Positions 27,901 to 37,390 are shown, counted from the stretch's first letter. The stretch: 64,000 nt of DNA from Pedobacter indicus (GCF_003449035.1 NZ_QRGB01000001.1:558001-622000); one strand, 5' to 3'. Notes: generated by a model not told the origin, from the letters alone. Numbers and translations: made by a program.

Positions 27901-28007
27901 AGCACCTTACCGATAATGGCGTCCTGAGACTGAGCAGAAAGAGGAAAAATAAATAATGAAAATAGAAACAAAAGAACACTACATCGAATGTTGTAATTTT
28001 TAGTCAT
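24909..28007 (-). CDS. SusC/RagA-family TonB-linked outer-membrane receptor
   Basis: 1032 aa. Signal peptide (VLLFLFSLFIFPLSAQ), carboxypeptidase-like domain (IIGKVLDEAGAPLQGVSVSV), TonB box-like linker VVVGYGEVKKRDLTGAVSSV, plug with the SusC signature GAPGAGTTIRIRGSRSVS and EPLYVIDGIVG, then IDVLKDASSAAIYGSRASNG and a large barrel. Imports oligomeric nutrients with its SusD partner 17 nt downstream. No glycosidase, sulfatase or sigma/anti-sigma gene flanks the pair, so the substrate cannot be inferred. Confidence 0.97.
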   Translation of the reverse strand: MTKNYNIRCSVLLFLFSLFIFPLSAQSQDAIIGKVLDEAGAPLQGVSVSVKGGASSSSTDAEGDFSVSTSDDEAILVFSFIGYAPKEVSLNKGKEHVVVLEPQVSSLEQVVVVGYGEVKKRDLTGAVSSVNGDDLNGIPVQRVDQMLQGRAAGVQVTSSTGAPGAGTTIRIRGSRSVSASNEPLYVIDGIVGAGDLNTINPADIESIDVLKDASSAAIYGSRASNGVIIITTKKGKAGKDRISFSATHGISDVPKLVDMMGAEDFVSFVNEAYIDEGQKPLYPNVDSILAITGPEGTNWQEEIFQTGEYSDFNLALSGGSEDFTYRVSGNVVDQKGVVLNSSYKRYQANLNLAKNIGTRLKMGLNMNIARYKREPSSSVNLGTTAGWKSSMITLPPTMPARNPDGSPSSFNPIAYFGGGVVNTSLASAELITAYTTYNDLLGSVYAQYELLEGLNFKTSLGVNLSNSNYYQYIPSYMPSYVASGAEFGNARRDVGFQDYLLSENTLTYDKSFGEHNLNLLGGFTYQTSESNSMDVWGGGLTNDIVRWNSFGSIPQEQRNISSGYTLNKQLSFIGRVQYNYANKYYLTVTNRYDGASNFAANEKWGYFPSSAVKWRISEEDFFQNMSVSQSVLTDLSLRLSYGLSGNQGISNYQSLPTLSADATAYVFAGVPTLGYKQGNIANDDLTWETSKQLNVGLDFQLFSGRMDVTANYYNMHTKNLLLTVQTPTQTGYGSRLVNIGKTVSSGFEIGVRGTIVNNKNFGWSTSLNLSTNDQEVTDLGPLVMVALDNTGYGATTNYLQVGVPVGANFGLEYAGVWHSQEEIDAELAKPLEERTYVSISNFYQPGKQKYYDYKRDGVLNIDDYHYLGTPNPPFFGGWGNTLRYKNLSLDMFLQFQHGSTMWNSMQYFTGVGMYLTNQMTYMKDRWTEDNPTSDIPAVNSRDNIPSTYLLQNSSFLRLKSLTLNYDLSPAVFKGSDRKLNIFLSGTNLFLLTDYNGYDPEVNSAGTSSTIRAKDNGAYPNSRTISIGASVNF

Positions 28008-28184
28008 AAGAAATTGAGTTGATATTTATAAGTAGTGATATGGATGATTGCATTAAACCAAATTGGAAGTTACCGTTACACGTATTAGATAAATCACCGG
28101 CAAATAACGGGAACTTAAAGTAAAGCTATGGTTAAAAAAGCGTTATCAAATTACTTCTTATGCTGGGGGGGCTATAAACAGAAA

Positions 28185-28217
28185 ATGCCCCTGTATTTAT
28201 CATACAGAGGCATAAAA
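28185..28217 (-). terminator. Terminator after pyruvate kinase
   Basis: 12-position stem (28185-28196 with 28202-28213) with one mismatch and a 5-nt loop; TTTT follows on the minus strand. The rest of 28008-28241 upstream of susC shows no clear promoter consensus; a G7 run is at 28165-28171. Confidence 0.6.
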
Positions 28218-28241
28218 AGAAAATGAATTTATTTGAGGCAG

Positions 28242-29669
28242 TTAAATTGCTGCTACTTTAATCATATTGGTTTTTCCTTTTTCTTCGATCGGGATGGAAG
28301 CTGTATTTACGACAAAATCACCTTTGTTAATCAAGCCTTTCTCCAAAAGCACATTATTTACATCCTTAATGGTAACGTCGGTACTTTCATAACCATCGTA
28401 ATAAAAGCCCGTTACACCCCAAACCAAGCTTAAGGTATTCAATAAAGACGTGTTCCCGGTAAATATATAGATATTCGATTTCGGGCGATGACTTGAAATC
28501 TCAAAAGCTGTATAGCCCGAAGATGTCATAGCCACGATTGCATTAGCAGAAATTTTTTCAGCTAAAAATACCGACGAACTACAAATATGGTCAGGAACTA
28601 AACTAGCCTGGTCAGGCTTAGTTACTTTTTCCGTGAAGTATGGATAGGAAGTTTTTTCTACGTGGGTAATAACTTTTGACATGGTCTCGATTACAATTTC
28701 AGGAAATTCACCCACCGATGTTTCACCGCTCAGCATGACAGCATCCGCGCCATCCAAAACTGAGTTAGCTACGTCATTAACCTCCGCACGGGTTGGGCGA
28801 GGCGTAGTAATCATACTTTCGAGCATTTGTGTCGCAATGATTACAGGTTTGGAGGCGTCGCGGCATTTCTGTACGATAATCTTTTGCAGTCCGGGAACTT
28901 CTTCCATAGGCATTTCGACACCCAGATCACCCCGCGCAACCATAATACCATCAGAAGCCTCGATGATAGCATCAATATTTTCAATTGCTTCAGGTTTCTC
29001 AATTTTAGCAATGATCCTAGCTGTCTTGTTTTGCTCTTTGATATGCTTACGAAGCAACTGGATATCTGCAGCTGTGCGCACAAAAGACATCGCTACCCAT
29101 TCGACATCAAAGGATAAAGCAAAGTTAAGGTTATCAATATCTTCTTCAGTTAGTGAAGGGATCGATATTTTGGTATTAGGCAGGTTTACACCTTTTCTTG
29201 AAGTCAGCACTCCGCCATGCACAATCTCACACTCAACTGTATCTTTTTGGTTTGAAGAAAGAACTCGAAGTTGGATTTTCCCATCATCTAACAGGATAAT
29301 CTCATTTTCGGATACATCATTCGGGAAATTATCGTATGTGATGTATATATGTTTCTCATCACCGATTTGTTCGTTAGTCGTAATAGTTACCTTTTCTCCA
29401 TTTACCAAGAGGGCTCCGCCTTCTTTCATTTTCCCGATTCGAATTTTTGGTCCTTGCAAATCGGCAAGAATGGAAATCGGCACATTTGATTCATCAATAA
29501 TTTGTCGGATAGTCTCGATAGCATTTTGGTGATCTTCCTGGCTACCGTGAGAAAAGTTTAAACGGCACACATCAACTCCTAAAGCAATCATCTTGGACAA
29601 TGTATCTTTGTTCGTGGATGCTGGACCTAATGTGGCCACAATCTTAGTTCGCTTTTGAACCTTATTCAT
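28242..29669 (-). CDS. pyk: Pyruvate kinase
   Basis: 475 aa, normal length. Converts phosphoenolpyruvate and ADP to pyruvate and ATP. Visible hallmarks are TKIVATLGPAS at the N-terminus, RLNFSHGSQEDH, LADLQGPKIRIG, IIAKIEKPEAIENIDAII, the signature GIMVARGDLGVEMP and VIIATQMLESMI, then a C-terminal regulatory domain. The IPExxxVDY gene lies upstream on the same strand, 76 nt away. Confidence 0.97.
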   Translation of the reverse strand: MNKVQKRTKIVATLGPASTNKDTLSKMIALGVDVCRLNFSHGSQEDHQNAIETIRQIIDESNVPISILADLQGPKIRIGKMKEGGALLVNGEKVTITTNEQIGDEKHIYITYDNFPNDVSENEIILLDDGKIQLRVLSSNQKDTVECEIVHGGVLTSRKGVNLPNTKISIPSLTEEDIDNLNFALSFDVEWVAMSFVRTAADIQLLRKHIKEQNKTARIIAKIEKPEAIENIDAIIEASDGIMVARGDLGVEMPMEEVPGLQKIIVQKCRDASKPVIIATQMLESMITTPRPTRAEVNDVANSVLDGADAVMLSGETSVGEFPEIVIETMSKVITHVEKTSYPYFTEKVTKPDQASLVPDHICSSSVFLAEKISANAIVAMTSSGYTAFEISSHRPKSNIYIFTGNTSLLNTLSLVWGVTGFYYDGYESTDVTIKDVNNVLLEKGLINKGDFVVNTASIPIEEKGKTNMIKVAAI

Positions 29670-29745
29670 ATATCTTAAATCTTAGTGTCTAGTTTACAGT
29701 ATTTTACACTTCATTAGTGTTGTTTATACACCTAATAATAAGTCG

Positions 29746-30165
29746 CTAAAATACGAGATTTTCTTTGGATTTCAACTTTTCAGGGTCAATTTCGGTAGCG
29801 ACAACCACATCAGGAATACTATTTAACGACTTATGTAAGTTTTTCAAATCCTCTTCATCAATAAATTCTTTAATAATTAAGAAATAATCGGATCCCCGAA
29901 GTTCGGGGAGTAAGTAACCTGACTCAATACTTTTGTTCCCGATCAAATAAAATTCGGTTCCGGTACTTTCACTTATGTATACATATTTCGTAAAAAAGAG
30001 TGAAGTTGTGCTCGACATCCAAGTTTCATGATCACCTGTTTTCTCCAAATTGAGACCAGTATGTTTGTTTATATAGTAGCAAAGACGGTAGTCTTTAAGG
30101 GGACAAGTGATCGCAATTAATAGAAAATCAAGATCAATTTCGTATTTTAAGATGATTTTATTCAA
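29746..30165 (-). CDS. IPExxxVDY-family protein
   Basis: 139 aa, no signal peptide. I recognise a Bacteroidota family of about 140-160 aa of unknown function that regularly sits between pyk and acpP, as here. Visible features are an N-terminal strand-rich region (ILKYEIDLDFLLIAITCPLKDYRL), a middle FYLIGNKS and a C-terminal helix SLNSIPDVVVATEIDPEKL. Divergent from acpP. Confidence 0.75.
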   Translation of the reverse strand: MNKIILKYEIDLDFLLIAITCPLKDYRLCYYINKHTGLNLEKTGDHETWMSSTTSLFFTKYVYISESTGTEFYLIGNKSIESGYLLPELRGSDYFLIIKEFIDEEDLKNLHKSLNSIPDVVVATEIDPEKLKSKENLVF

Positions 30166-30332
30166 TTATCTTTCGTATTTTCACACGAAGATAATAAAAA
30201 CAAAATTCATTATTAATTGATTAATAGATATATTTAGTATCAAAACTATTGGTAAAAATTAAAAAGATTTGATATGTGATATAATTTATTTTTCTTTGCA
30301 TTTGATTTATTAAACATTAAACTATAAAAATC

Positions 30333-30569
30333 ATGTCTGATATCGCTTCAAGAGTAAAAGCAATTATCGTTGAAAAATTGGGTGTTGACGAAAACGAGGT
30401 TACACCAGAGGCTTCATTCACAAATGATTTAGGAGCGGATTCTTTAGATACCGTTGAACTAATCATGGAATTTGAAAAGGAATTCAACGTTGCCATTCCT
30501 GATGACCAAGCTGAAACGATCAGCACCGTAGGTCAAGCTGTGACCTATTTAGAAAAGAATGTAAAATAA
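30333..30569 (+). CDS. acpP: Acyl carrier protein
   Basis: 78 aa, acidic, four-helix pattern. The phosphopantetheine attachment serine is in [16 protein letters not shown] (Ser near residue 37). Carries the growing acyl chain in type II fatty-acid synthesis. First gene of acpP-fabF-rnc, with 26 nt to fabF. Confidence 0.98.
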   Translation: MSDIASRVKAIIVEKLGVDENEVTPEASFTNDLGADSLDTVELIMEFEKEFNVAIPDDQAETISTVGQAVTYLEKNVK

Positions 30570-30595
30570 CTAATCCATTAAGCCAAAATTCATAC

Positions 30596-31849
30596 ATGGA
30601 GCTTAAAAGAGTAGTTGTAACTGGGCTCGGTGCACTTACTCCAATTGGTAATACTATTCCAGAATACTGGGATAGTTTGGCAAATGGAGTGAGTGGCGCC
30701 GCTCCAATCACTCGTTTTGATGCTAGTAAATTTAAGACCCGTTTTGCTTGTGAAGTTAAAGGATTCAATGCTGAAGACTTTATGGACCGGAAGGAAGCAC
30801 GGAAACTGGACCCTTTTGTTCACTATGCGTTAGCCTCAACTGACGAAGCAGTTAAAGATGCCGAGTTAGATTTTGAAAAGCTCGATACGAATAGAATCGG
30901 CGTTATCTGGGGTTCGGGAATAGGAGGCCTTAAAACATTCTTAGACGAAGTAACAAACTTCTCCAATGGTGATGGGTCACCACGGTTCAACCCCTTTTTT
31001 ATCCCAAAGATGATTTTGGATATCGCTCCTGGACACATTTCCATGAGATATGGGTTACATGGACCAAATTTTTCAACCGTCTCTGCATGTGCTTCATCGA
31101 CAAATGCACTTATTGATTCTCTCAACTACATTCGCTGTGGTTATGCTGACATGATTATCAGCGGAGGATCCGAAGCCATTATCAATGAGGCTGGTATAGG
31201 CGGTTTTAATGCAATGCATGCACTTTCAACCAGAAATGACGATCCTGCAACGGCTTCCCGTCCGTTCGACAAAGACCGCGACGGTTTTGTGGCGGGGGAG
31301 GGTTCTGGAACGATCATTTTAGAAAGCTTAGAACATGCAAAGGCTCGGGGAGCCAAAATTTATGCTGAATTGGTAGGCGGAGGAATGAGTGCTGACGCTC
31401 ACCACATCACAGCATCTCACCCTGAAGGGTTAGGCGCACGCTTAGCGATGACAAATGCGATGCGCGATGCACACATTTCAACAGATGACATTGACTATAT
31501 CAATGTTCATGGTACATCTACACCCGTAGGTGATATCAGTGAGACCAAGGCCATTATGGACTTGTTTGGGGAACATGCTTTTGAACTGAATATCAGTTCG
31601 ACGAAATCGATGACAGGTCACTTGTTAGGAGCAGCAGGCGCGGCAGAATCAATCGCTTGTATATTAGCAATTGCCAATGGTGTTGTTCCTCCGACAATCA
31701 ATCATTTTACAGATGATCCGGCTTTGGATCCGAAATTAAACTTTACGTTTAACGAGGCGCAAAAGCGAGATATTCGGTACGCGCAAAGTAACACGTTTGG
31801 TTTTGGCGGTCATAATGCCTCTGTTGTCTTTAAAAAATATGAGGAGTAA
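30596..31849 (+). CDS. fabF: 3-oxoacyl-ACP synthase II
   Basis: 417 aa. Condensing enzyme of fatty-acid elongation. The catalytic triad is visible: Cys in VSACASSTNALID, His in INVHGTSTPVGD, and the lysine/histidine block STKSMTGHLLGAAGA; the C-terminus ends SNTFGFGGHNASVVFK. Lies directly downstream of acpP and upstream of rnc (13 nt). Confidence 0.98.
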   Translation: MELKRVVVTGLGALTPIGNTIPEYWDSLANGVSGAAPITRFDASKFKTRFACEVKGFNAEDFMDRKEARKLDPFVHYALASTDEAVKDAELDFEKLDTNRIGVIWGSGIGGLKTFLDEVTNFSNGDGSPRFNPFFIPKMILDIAPGHISMRYGLHGPNFSTVSACASSTNALIDSLNYIRCGYADMIISGGSEAIINEAGIGGFNAMHALSTRNDDPATASRPFDKDRDGFVAGEGSGTIILESLEHAKARGAKIYAELVGGGMSADAHHITASHPEGLGARLAMTNAMRDAHISTDDIDYINVHGTSTPVGDISETKAIMDLFGEHAFELNISSTKSMTGHLLGAAGAAESIACILAIANGVVPPTINHFTDDPALDPKLNFTFNEAQKRDIRYAQSNTFGFGGHNASVVFKKYEE

Positions 31850-31862
31850 ATGATGTAGGGCT

Positions 31863-32612
31863 ATGCCTTTTTCTAAAATCTATAAACTTCATATTTCCTC
31901 AGAACGCGAATATTTTCGAGCTTTAAAAAACTTACTGGGATTTGTGCCTGGAAACATTCGACTTTACCGAATGGCTTTTAGACATAAGTCAGCCGCTAGT
32001 ATCATCAAAGAAAATGAAAATGCCAAAAACAGTAATGAACGGCTGGAATTCTTAGGTGATGCTATTCTGGGATCAGTCATCGCGACACTTCTCTTTAAAA
32101 AATACCCATTCAAGGGCGAGGGCTTTCTCACTGAAATGCGATCTAAGATTGTCAGTCGGGCAAACTTAAACATCCTTGCAAAAAAGTTAGGATTAAATGA
32201 GTTAATAGAGTACGATATGCGCATGTTGGGTTATCCGCATCGGCAAAGCTCTCTCTTAGGGGACGCTTTTGAAGCGTTAATCGGTGCAGTTTACTTGGAT
32301 CGGGGGTACAAGAGAACTCAACTGTTTATACTCAATCGCATTATAGAGCCTTTTGTAGACATACAGATGCTAGAAAACACGGAAACTAATTTCAAAAGCC
32401 GACTTATTGAATGGTGTCAACAAAACAGTAAAGAAATTCAGTTTATTAAAGTAAAAAATGACGAGGAAAACCAATCTCGTTTATTTACTGTAAATGTTCT
32501 TATCGATGGAGAGGTGAAGGGCATCGGTCAGGATTATAACAAAAAAAACGCGGAAAAAATTGCTGCAGAAAAAGCTTATGAAGGGCTTACGGATCAGCAA
32601 CTCCCTCAGTAA
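31863..32612 (+). CDS. rnc: Ribonuclease III
   Basis: 249 aa. Cleaves double-stranded RNA in rRNA maturation and mRNA turnover. The signature NERLEFLGDAILG near residue 58 holds the conserved acidic residues, DAFEALIGAVYLDRG supplies the second acidic set, and the C-terminal ~70 residues form a dsRNA-binding domain (NFKSRLIEWCQ ... KKNAEKIAAEKAYEGL). Its end overlaps the convergent rarA end by 7 nt. Confidence 0.96.
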   Translation: MPFSKIYKLHISSEREYFRALKNLLGFVPGNIRLYRMAFRHKSAASIIKENENAKNSNERLEFLGDAILGSVIATLLFKKYPFKGEGFLTEMRSKIVSRANLNILAKKLGLNELIEYDMRMLGYPHRQSSLLGDAFEALIGAVYLDRGYKRTQLFILNRIIEPFVDIQMLENTETNFKSRLIEWCQQNSKEIQFIKVKNDEENQSRLFTVNVLIDGEVKGIGQDYNKKNAEKIAAEKAYEGLTDQQLPQ

Positions 32613-33886
32613 TTGTATTTTCCTTTCCAATTTTTTTTCAATTTTTCCCTTAGCTTATTCTCCGAAGGATTTGTACTTGGTTCATAAAGCTTTGTATTAG
32701 CGATCTTTTCCGGCATAAATTCTTGAACGACAAAGTTCCCCTCATAAGCATGCGAATATTGGTAATCTTTCCCATAGCCAATGTTTTTCATCAATTTTGT
32801 GGGTGCATTTCGTAAATGAAGAGGTACTGGCAGGTCTCCGGTTTGACGAACAAGCGCCTGAGCCTTATTAATTGCCTCATACGATGCGTTGCTTTTTTCA
32901 CATGACGCCAAGTAGGTTACTGTTTGCGAAAGAATAATTCGCGATTCAGGCCACCCAATTACAGATACAGCTTGAAAACAATTGTTCGCTAATAAAAGAG
33001 CGTTGGGATTTGCATTCCCGATATCCTCTGAGGCGAGGATCAATAAACGACGAGCTATGAATTTTGGATCCTCCCCCCCTTCGATCATTCGCGCTAACCA
33101 GTAAACCGCCGCGTTCGGATCGCTACCACGGATAGACTTGATAAAGGCAGATATAATATCGTAATGTTGCTCTCCGGACTTATCATAGAATGCCAGATTT
33201 TGCTGTACTAGTTTTAATACAAGCGCATTATCAATCGGGTAAGCTCTAGCATCATCAGCATTGGAAACGAGCTCCAATAAATTAAGAAGCTTACGTGCGT
33301 CCCCGCCCGATATCCGCAGTAAAGCGTCGTATTCTTTAATTGCTATTTTTTTATTTCGCAGGCTTTCGTCTTTTTCAATAGCAGTGTTTAGAAGATGGAT
33401 CAAGTCACGCTCTTCGATGTGCTTTAAGATATAAACTTGACAGCGTGATAATAAAGCGGATATCACTTCAAAAGACGGATTTTCTGTCGTGGCTCCAATT
33501 AGAGTTACTAATCCGCTTTCTACAGCACCTAAAAGTGAATCTTGTTGCGACTTTGAGAATCGATGTATTTCATCAATAAATAGTATAGGTTGCTCCGTTT
33601 GAGCAATTCGGATAGCCTTTGCCTTTTCAATTACATCTCTGATATCTTTTACTCCCGCATTGATGGCACTCAAATTGAAAAAAGGACGCTTTAAAGTTTC
33701 TGCGATAATGTGTGCCAAAGTAGTTTTTCCGACTCCGGGTGGACCCCAAAGGATCATCGAGGGGATGTTATCATTCTCGATCGCACTTCGTAATACCGCA
33801 TTGGGGCCGACAAGATGATCTTGTCCGATATAGTCATCAAGTGAGCGAGGACGTAATCTTTCTGCTAATGGTGGTAGAGTTGCCAT
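32606..33886 (-). CDS. rarA: Replication-associated recombination protein A (AAA+ ATPase)
   Basis: 426 aa. Walker A ILWGPPGVGKTTLAHII near residue 45, Walker B ILFIDEIHRFSKSQQD, sensor-1 GATTENPSFEV and the arginine-finger region LLSRCQVY are all present, followed by the MgsA/RarA tetramerisation domain (RGSDPNAAVYWLARMIEGGEDP). Acts at stalled replication forks. Convergent with rnc. Confidence 0.95.
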   Translation of the reverse strand: MATLPPLAERLRPRSLDDYIGQDHLVGPNAVLRSAIENDNIPSMILWGPPGVGKTTLAHIIAETLKRPFFNLSAINAGVKDIRDVIEKAKAIRIAQTEQPILFIDEIHRFSKSQQDSLLGAVESGLVTLIGATTENPSFEVISALLSRCQVYILKHIEERDLIHLLNTAIEKDESLRNKKIAIKEYDALLRISGGDARKLLNLLELVSNADDARAYPIDNALVLKLVQQNLAFYDKSGEQHYDIISAFIKSIRGSDPNAAVYWLARMIEGGEDPKFIARRLLILASEDIGNANPNALLLANNCFQAVSVIGWPESRIILSQTVTYLASCEKSNASYEAINKAQALVRQTGDLPVPLHLRNAPTKLMKNIGYGKDYQYSHAYEGNFVVQEFMPEKIANTKLYEPSTNPSENKLREKLKKNWKGKYNY

Positions 33887-33962
33887 CTATGAACAAAAGT
33901 AATTATTTTTTTCAGATGACGTGACTATGGGTTCTCAAAACAGAGCATGGAAAAATTTGCAT

Positions 33963-33970
33963 TATATTTG
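33963..33970 (+). promoter_or_regulatory. -7 promoter element upstream of the TPR gene
   Basis: TATATTTG matches TAnnTTTG, 47 nt before the ATG at 34018. Confidence 0.5.
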
Positions 33971-34017
33971 CAAAGAGTTTATAATCACAATAAAGAATTA
34001 GGTTTAACAAAGAAAAG

Positions 34018-35124
34018 ATGTGTATGAGAAAGGGACTATGGATGTGCGGACTGTTATTGTTTCTGTTTTCGGGTTTCGAAAGCCATGGTCAAACCAAGTT
34101 GAACCAACCGTCAAAATATAATGAACAATTTTCAGGAATCGGCCCGAAAGTTTATATTTTACCGCCACCGAAGACTAAAATAGAGATTATTCAAGAACAG
34201 TATTCTGATAAAAAGAAAGAGCAAAGTGAATTGTTGTCATTGATAGATCGGCTTCAATTATTTGAAAAACTAAAAAGAATTGACAACGGAAAGCTTCCCG
34301 GCAACATTACAAAGGATACATCTATTGTGAGTCGAGAAGAGCAGGTATCGGCAGTGATTGTCTATTATAAGCAAGCCAATAAGCTCGATTCTGTTTGGTC
34401 TTGGCAAAATCATTTGGGGATTATCAAGCTCCTTAAAGGCGAACATCAGGCTGCTCGCGACTTATTCGCAGCAGTCTTAAAAGAGTACCAATACCTCAGT
34501 AATGAGTCAAAAAGCATCGCTATCCTTAATAACTTAGCGATTCTGGAAAACAACGCCCAGAAGTATGAAGCTTCCCTCAGGTATTATGATGAACTGATTC
34601 AGTTGGCAAAGGCAAACCGGGACATTCTTGCGGAAGCTCTATACACGTTATCCGTGGCCAATATTGAAGCGCAGATGGGCAATTATCGTGCAGCACACAA
34701 CTTAGTTTTGACACGTAGTTTTCCTCTTCTTCAAAAAACAAGAAGTTATCCTAACATTGTTACAGCACTGAACACATTAGCACTAATCAAGGAAAACGAG
34801 GAAAAGTATGTGGAAGCAAAATGGATCTATTTGCAAGCGGTGGATGTAGCGACATTACACAATGATGAAAGGGGACTGGCTCAAAGTTTGTTCAGGATAG
34901 CTGAGTTAAAAAACAAAATCGGAGATGGAGCATTGGCCATAAAAGATTACAAACATGCAAAAGAACTAGCTTCCAAGCATGGTATGGATGCCATGCTTGT
35001 TGAGATCGAAGATGGAATAGGTGATGCTTATTTGAATATGGGCAAATATAATGAAGCCGCTCTAGCCCTAAATTCGTACAATATTTTAAAGGTCGAATTT
35101 ATCAATAAACAAATCCTAATGTAA
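34018..35124 (+). CDS. Exported tetratricopeptide-repeat protein
   Basis: 368 aa (ATG at 34024, giving MRKGLW, is an alternative start). A signal peptide (LWMCGLLLFLFSGFESHGQ) is followed by a proline-rich spacer and, from about residue 115 on, repeated helical pairs with the TPR pattern (AILNNLAILENNAQKYEASL, ALNTLALIKENEEKYVEAKW, IGDAYLNMGKYNEAALAL). Probably periplasmic or outer-membrane-associated scaffold; partners unknown. Stands alone between rarA and the protease gene. Confidence 0.75.
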   Translation: MCMRKGLWMCGLLLFLFSGFESHGQTKLNQPSKYNEQFSGIGPKVYILPPPKTKIEIIQEQYSDKKKEQSELLSLIDRLQLFEKLKRIDNGKLPGNITKDTSIVSREEQVSAVIVYYKQANKLDSVWSWQNHLGIIKLLKGEHQAARDLFAAVLKEYQYLSNESKSIAILNNLAILENNAQKYEASLRYYDELIQLAKANRDILAEALYTLSVANIEAQMGNYRAAHNLVLTRSFPLLQKTRSYPNIVTALNTLALIKENEEKYVEAKWIYLQAVDVATLHNDERGLAQSLFRIAELKNKIGDGALAIKDYKHAKELASKHGMDAMLVEIEDGIGDAYLNMGKYNEAALALNSYNILKVEFINKQILM

Positions 35125-35239
35125 AAAGATTAATATCTAGTTTTTAATCTTTTTATAATTATTAAAGGCTTCCACGAAAAGTGGATTTTATTTTGTTAAT
35201 TTACAAGTAAGAGCTTTATAAATTTATCAAGTTTATAGA

Positions 35240-37390
35240 ATGAGTTACAAATCATTTCAAGAAATGTTAAAAAAAGTATTTTTAGCCATATTTATCGCTG
35301 CGGCTATTTCATGTAGTGCAGGTGCGCGGGTGGATTTAAATGGGGAAGGACCGGGGACGCTTAAACCGAACGCAGCGCAGGGTGTTATCGCCAAAGATTT
35401 GGTGAGTTTGTTTGAGACTGTGCATTATAAGAAGGTTCCCTTCAACGATTCACTTTCGTCAGAGATTTATGATGTATATCTAAAAACATTGGACGAAGGC
35501 AGGAATTATTTCTTAAAAAGCGACATAGAAAGTTTTGAGCAATACCGTCCCATTTTATTAAAAGACCTTACGGATGGCGACTTGAGTGCCATGTTCCATA
35601 TATTTAATGTCTACCAGAAACGCTATCTAGAACGCCTTAACTATGCTGTCTCATTAGTAGATAGTGATTTTGACTTTACAAAAGATGAAGAATATATCTA
35701 TAATAGGAAGGATGAGGACTGGTTTAACTCACAAGAAGAAGCGGAAGAAACATGGCGGAAACGTGTTAAGTACGATATGTTGGTTCTGAAAATTCGTGAA
35801 GAGGATGGAAAAGAAGATAAAGAGAAACGTGTTAAAACACTAACTGACCGCTATAACAACTTGATTTCACAAGCTGAAAAATATAATAATGATGATGCAT
35901 TTCAAATTATCATGAATGCATTCACCGGGGCTATTGATCCGCATACCAATTATTTTAACCCTTCATTCGCACAAGCATTCAATGAAGATATGGCGCGAAC
36001 ATTTGAAGGGATCGGTGCGCGGTTAATGATGGACAATGAGGTTGTCAAGATTTCCGAGATATTGCCGGGTGGTCCAGCATTCAAAGATAAAACACTACAG
36101 GTTGATGACCGTATTATAGGGGTAGCTCAAGGGGATGAAGAATTTGTTGATATTATTGGGTGGCGTCTCGACAATGCGGTTTCTAAAATTAAGGGGCCAA
36201 AAGGAACGGAAGTTCGCTTGAAAATTATCCCAGCGGGACAAGAATTAACTTCTCAACCAAAAATCATATCGCTTATTCGAGACAAAATTGTGATGGAAGA
36301 AACATCCGCAAAAAAAGAAATAAGAAATATCACAGGCGATGATGGTAAAACATATAAAGTAGGGGTTATTAAAGTTCCAGGATTCTATATTGACTTTAAA
36401 GCTTACAACGCGAAAGATCCTAACTATAAGAGTACGACGCGAGATGTTAAATTAATTTTAGACACACTTAAACAAGAAAACGTTGATGCTGTTTTAGTTG
36501 ACTTGCGCGGAAATGGAGGAGGATCACTTATGGAAGCTATCGAACTAACAGGCTTATTCATAAAAAGCGGCCCGGTTGTACAAGTTCGAGATACCAGAAA
36601 TCGCATTGAAGTGGATAGTGATGATGATCCAGAAATTTTATGGGACGGGCCTATGGGTGTCATGATCGATCGGTTCAGTGCCTCAGCATCAGAAATATTC
36701 GCCGGTGCTATACAAGATTATGGACGGGGTGTGATTATAGGCACACAAAGCTACGGAAAGGGAACAGTACAATCAGCGATCGACATGGCTCGTGTTATTA
36801 GTCCTGCAAATCGTTTGTTATTAAAAGCTCAAAGTGCTGATAGTGGTTCCATACGATCTATGGGATCTGAAGACGCGCCTGCATTCGGGCAAATTAACAT
36901 CACCATGGCTAAATTCTATCGAATTAACGGCAGCAGCACGCAACATAAAGGAGTAATTCCAGATATCGAGTTCCCGATGATCTATCCAGCTGATAAATTC
37001 GGTGAAAGCTCAGAGCCTGCAGCCTTACCTTGGGATCAGATAAATGCAACAAAATACTCTGAAGTCGCTGACCTAGGAAGTGTAATCGATAGTTTGAATA
37101 TCAAACATGAAGAACGCATGAAGACCTCGTCTGAGTATAAAAACTTATTGGAGGATATTGCCTATCTGAATAAACGAGAAAGCGAGACCAGTGTCTCACT
37201 ACAGGAAGCGAAGTTAAAAGCTGAACGGGCAAAAAATGAAGAACGATCGAAAGCAAGACGTGACGCTCGTAGATCATCCTTAGGCTTGCCCGTCGGTGAA
37301 GAAGATGATGAGTCGAAAGAAAAAGGGGTAGACTTAATTGAAGATGAAAGTCTTAAGATCATTGCTGATATGATCCAGTTTACTAGCTAG
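35240..37390 (+). CDS. prc: Carboxy-terminal processing (tail-specific) protease, S41 family
   Basis: 716 aa. The N-terminus is an export signal with a possible lipobox AISC. The Prc-type N-terminal helical domain is followed by a PDZ domain (~residues 245-335, EGIGARLMMDNEVVKISEILPGGPA split there) and the S41 catalytic domain with VDLRGNGGGS, the nucleophile region DRFSASASEIFAGA and the catalytic lysine in SYGKGTVQ. Degrades or trims envelope proteins from the C-terminus in the periplasm. Ends before a strong terminator shared with convergent nirK. Confidence 0.93.
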   Translation: MSYKSFQEMLKKVFLAIFIAAAISCSAGARVDLNGEGPGTLKPNAAQGVIAKDLVSLFETVHYKKVPFNDSLSSEIYDVYLKTLDEGRNYFLKSDIESFEQYRPILLKDLTDGDLSAMFHIFNVYQKRYLERLNYAVSLVDSDFDFTKDEEYIYNRKDEDWFNSQEEAEETWRKRVKYDMLVLKIREEDGKEDKEKRVKTLTDRYNNLISQAEKYNNDDAFQIIMNAFTGAIDPHTNYFNPSFAQAFNEDMARTFEGIGARLMMDNEVVKISEILPGGPAFKDKTLQVDDRIIGVAQGDEEFVDIIGWRLDNAVSKIKGPKGTEVRLKIIPAGQELTSQPKIISLIRDKIVMEETSAKKEIRNITGDDGKTYKVGVIKVPGFYIDFKAYNAKDPNYKSTTRDVKLILDTLKQENVDAVLVDLRGNGGGSLMEAIELTGLFIKSGPVVQVRDTRNRIEVDSDDDPEILWDGPMGVMIDRFSASASEIFAGAIQDYGRGVIIGTQSYGKGTVQSAIDMARVISPANRLLLKAQSADSGSIRSMGSEDAPAFGQINITMAKFYRINGSSTQHKGVIPDIEFPMIYPADKFGESSEPAALPWDQINATKYSEVADLGSVIDSLNIKHEERMKTSSEYKNLLEDIAYLNKRESETSVSLQEAKLKAERAKNEERSKARRDARRSSLGLPVGEEDDESKEKGVDLIEDESLKIIADMIQFTS

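Noticed and set aside
28681-29532. 283-codon plus-strand open frame opposite pyk
   Set aside because: It lies wholly inside the strongly supported pyruvate kinase gene on the other strand, is rich in Ser/Ile as expected from a mirrored frame, and has no promoter or family resemblance.
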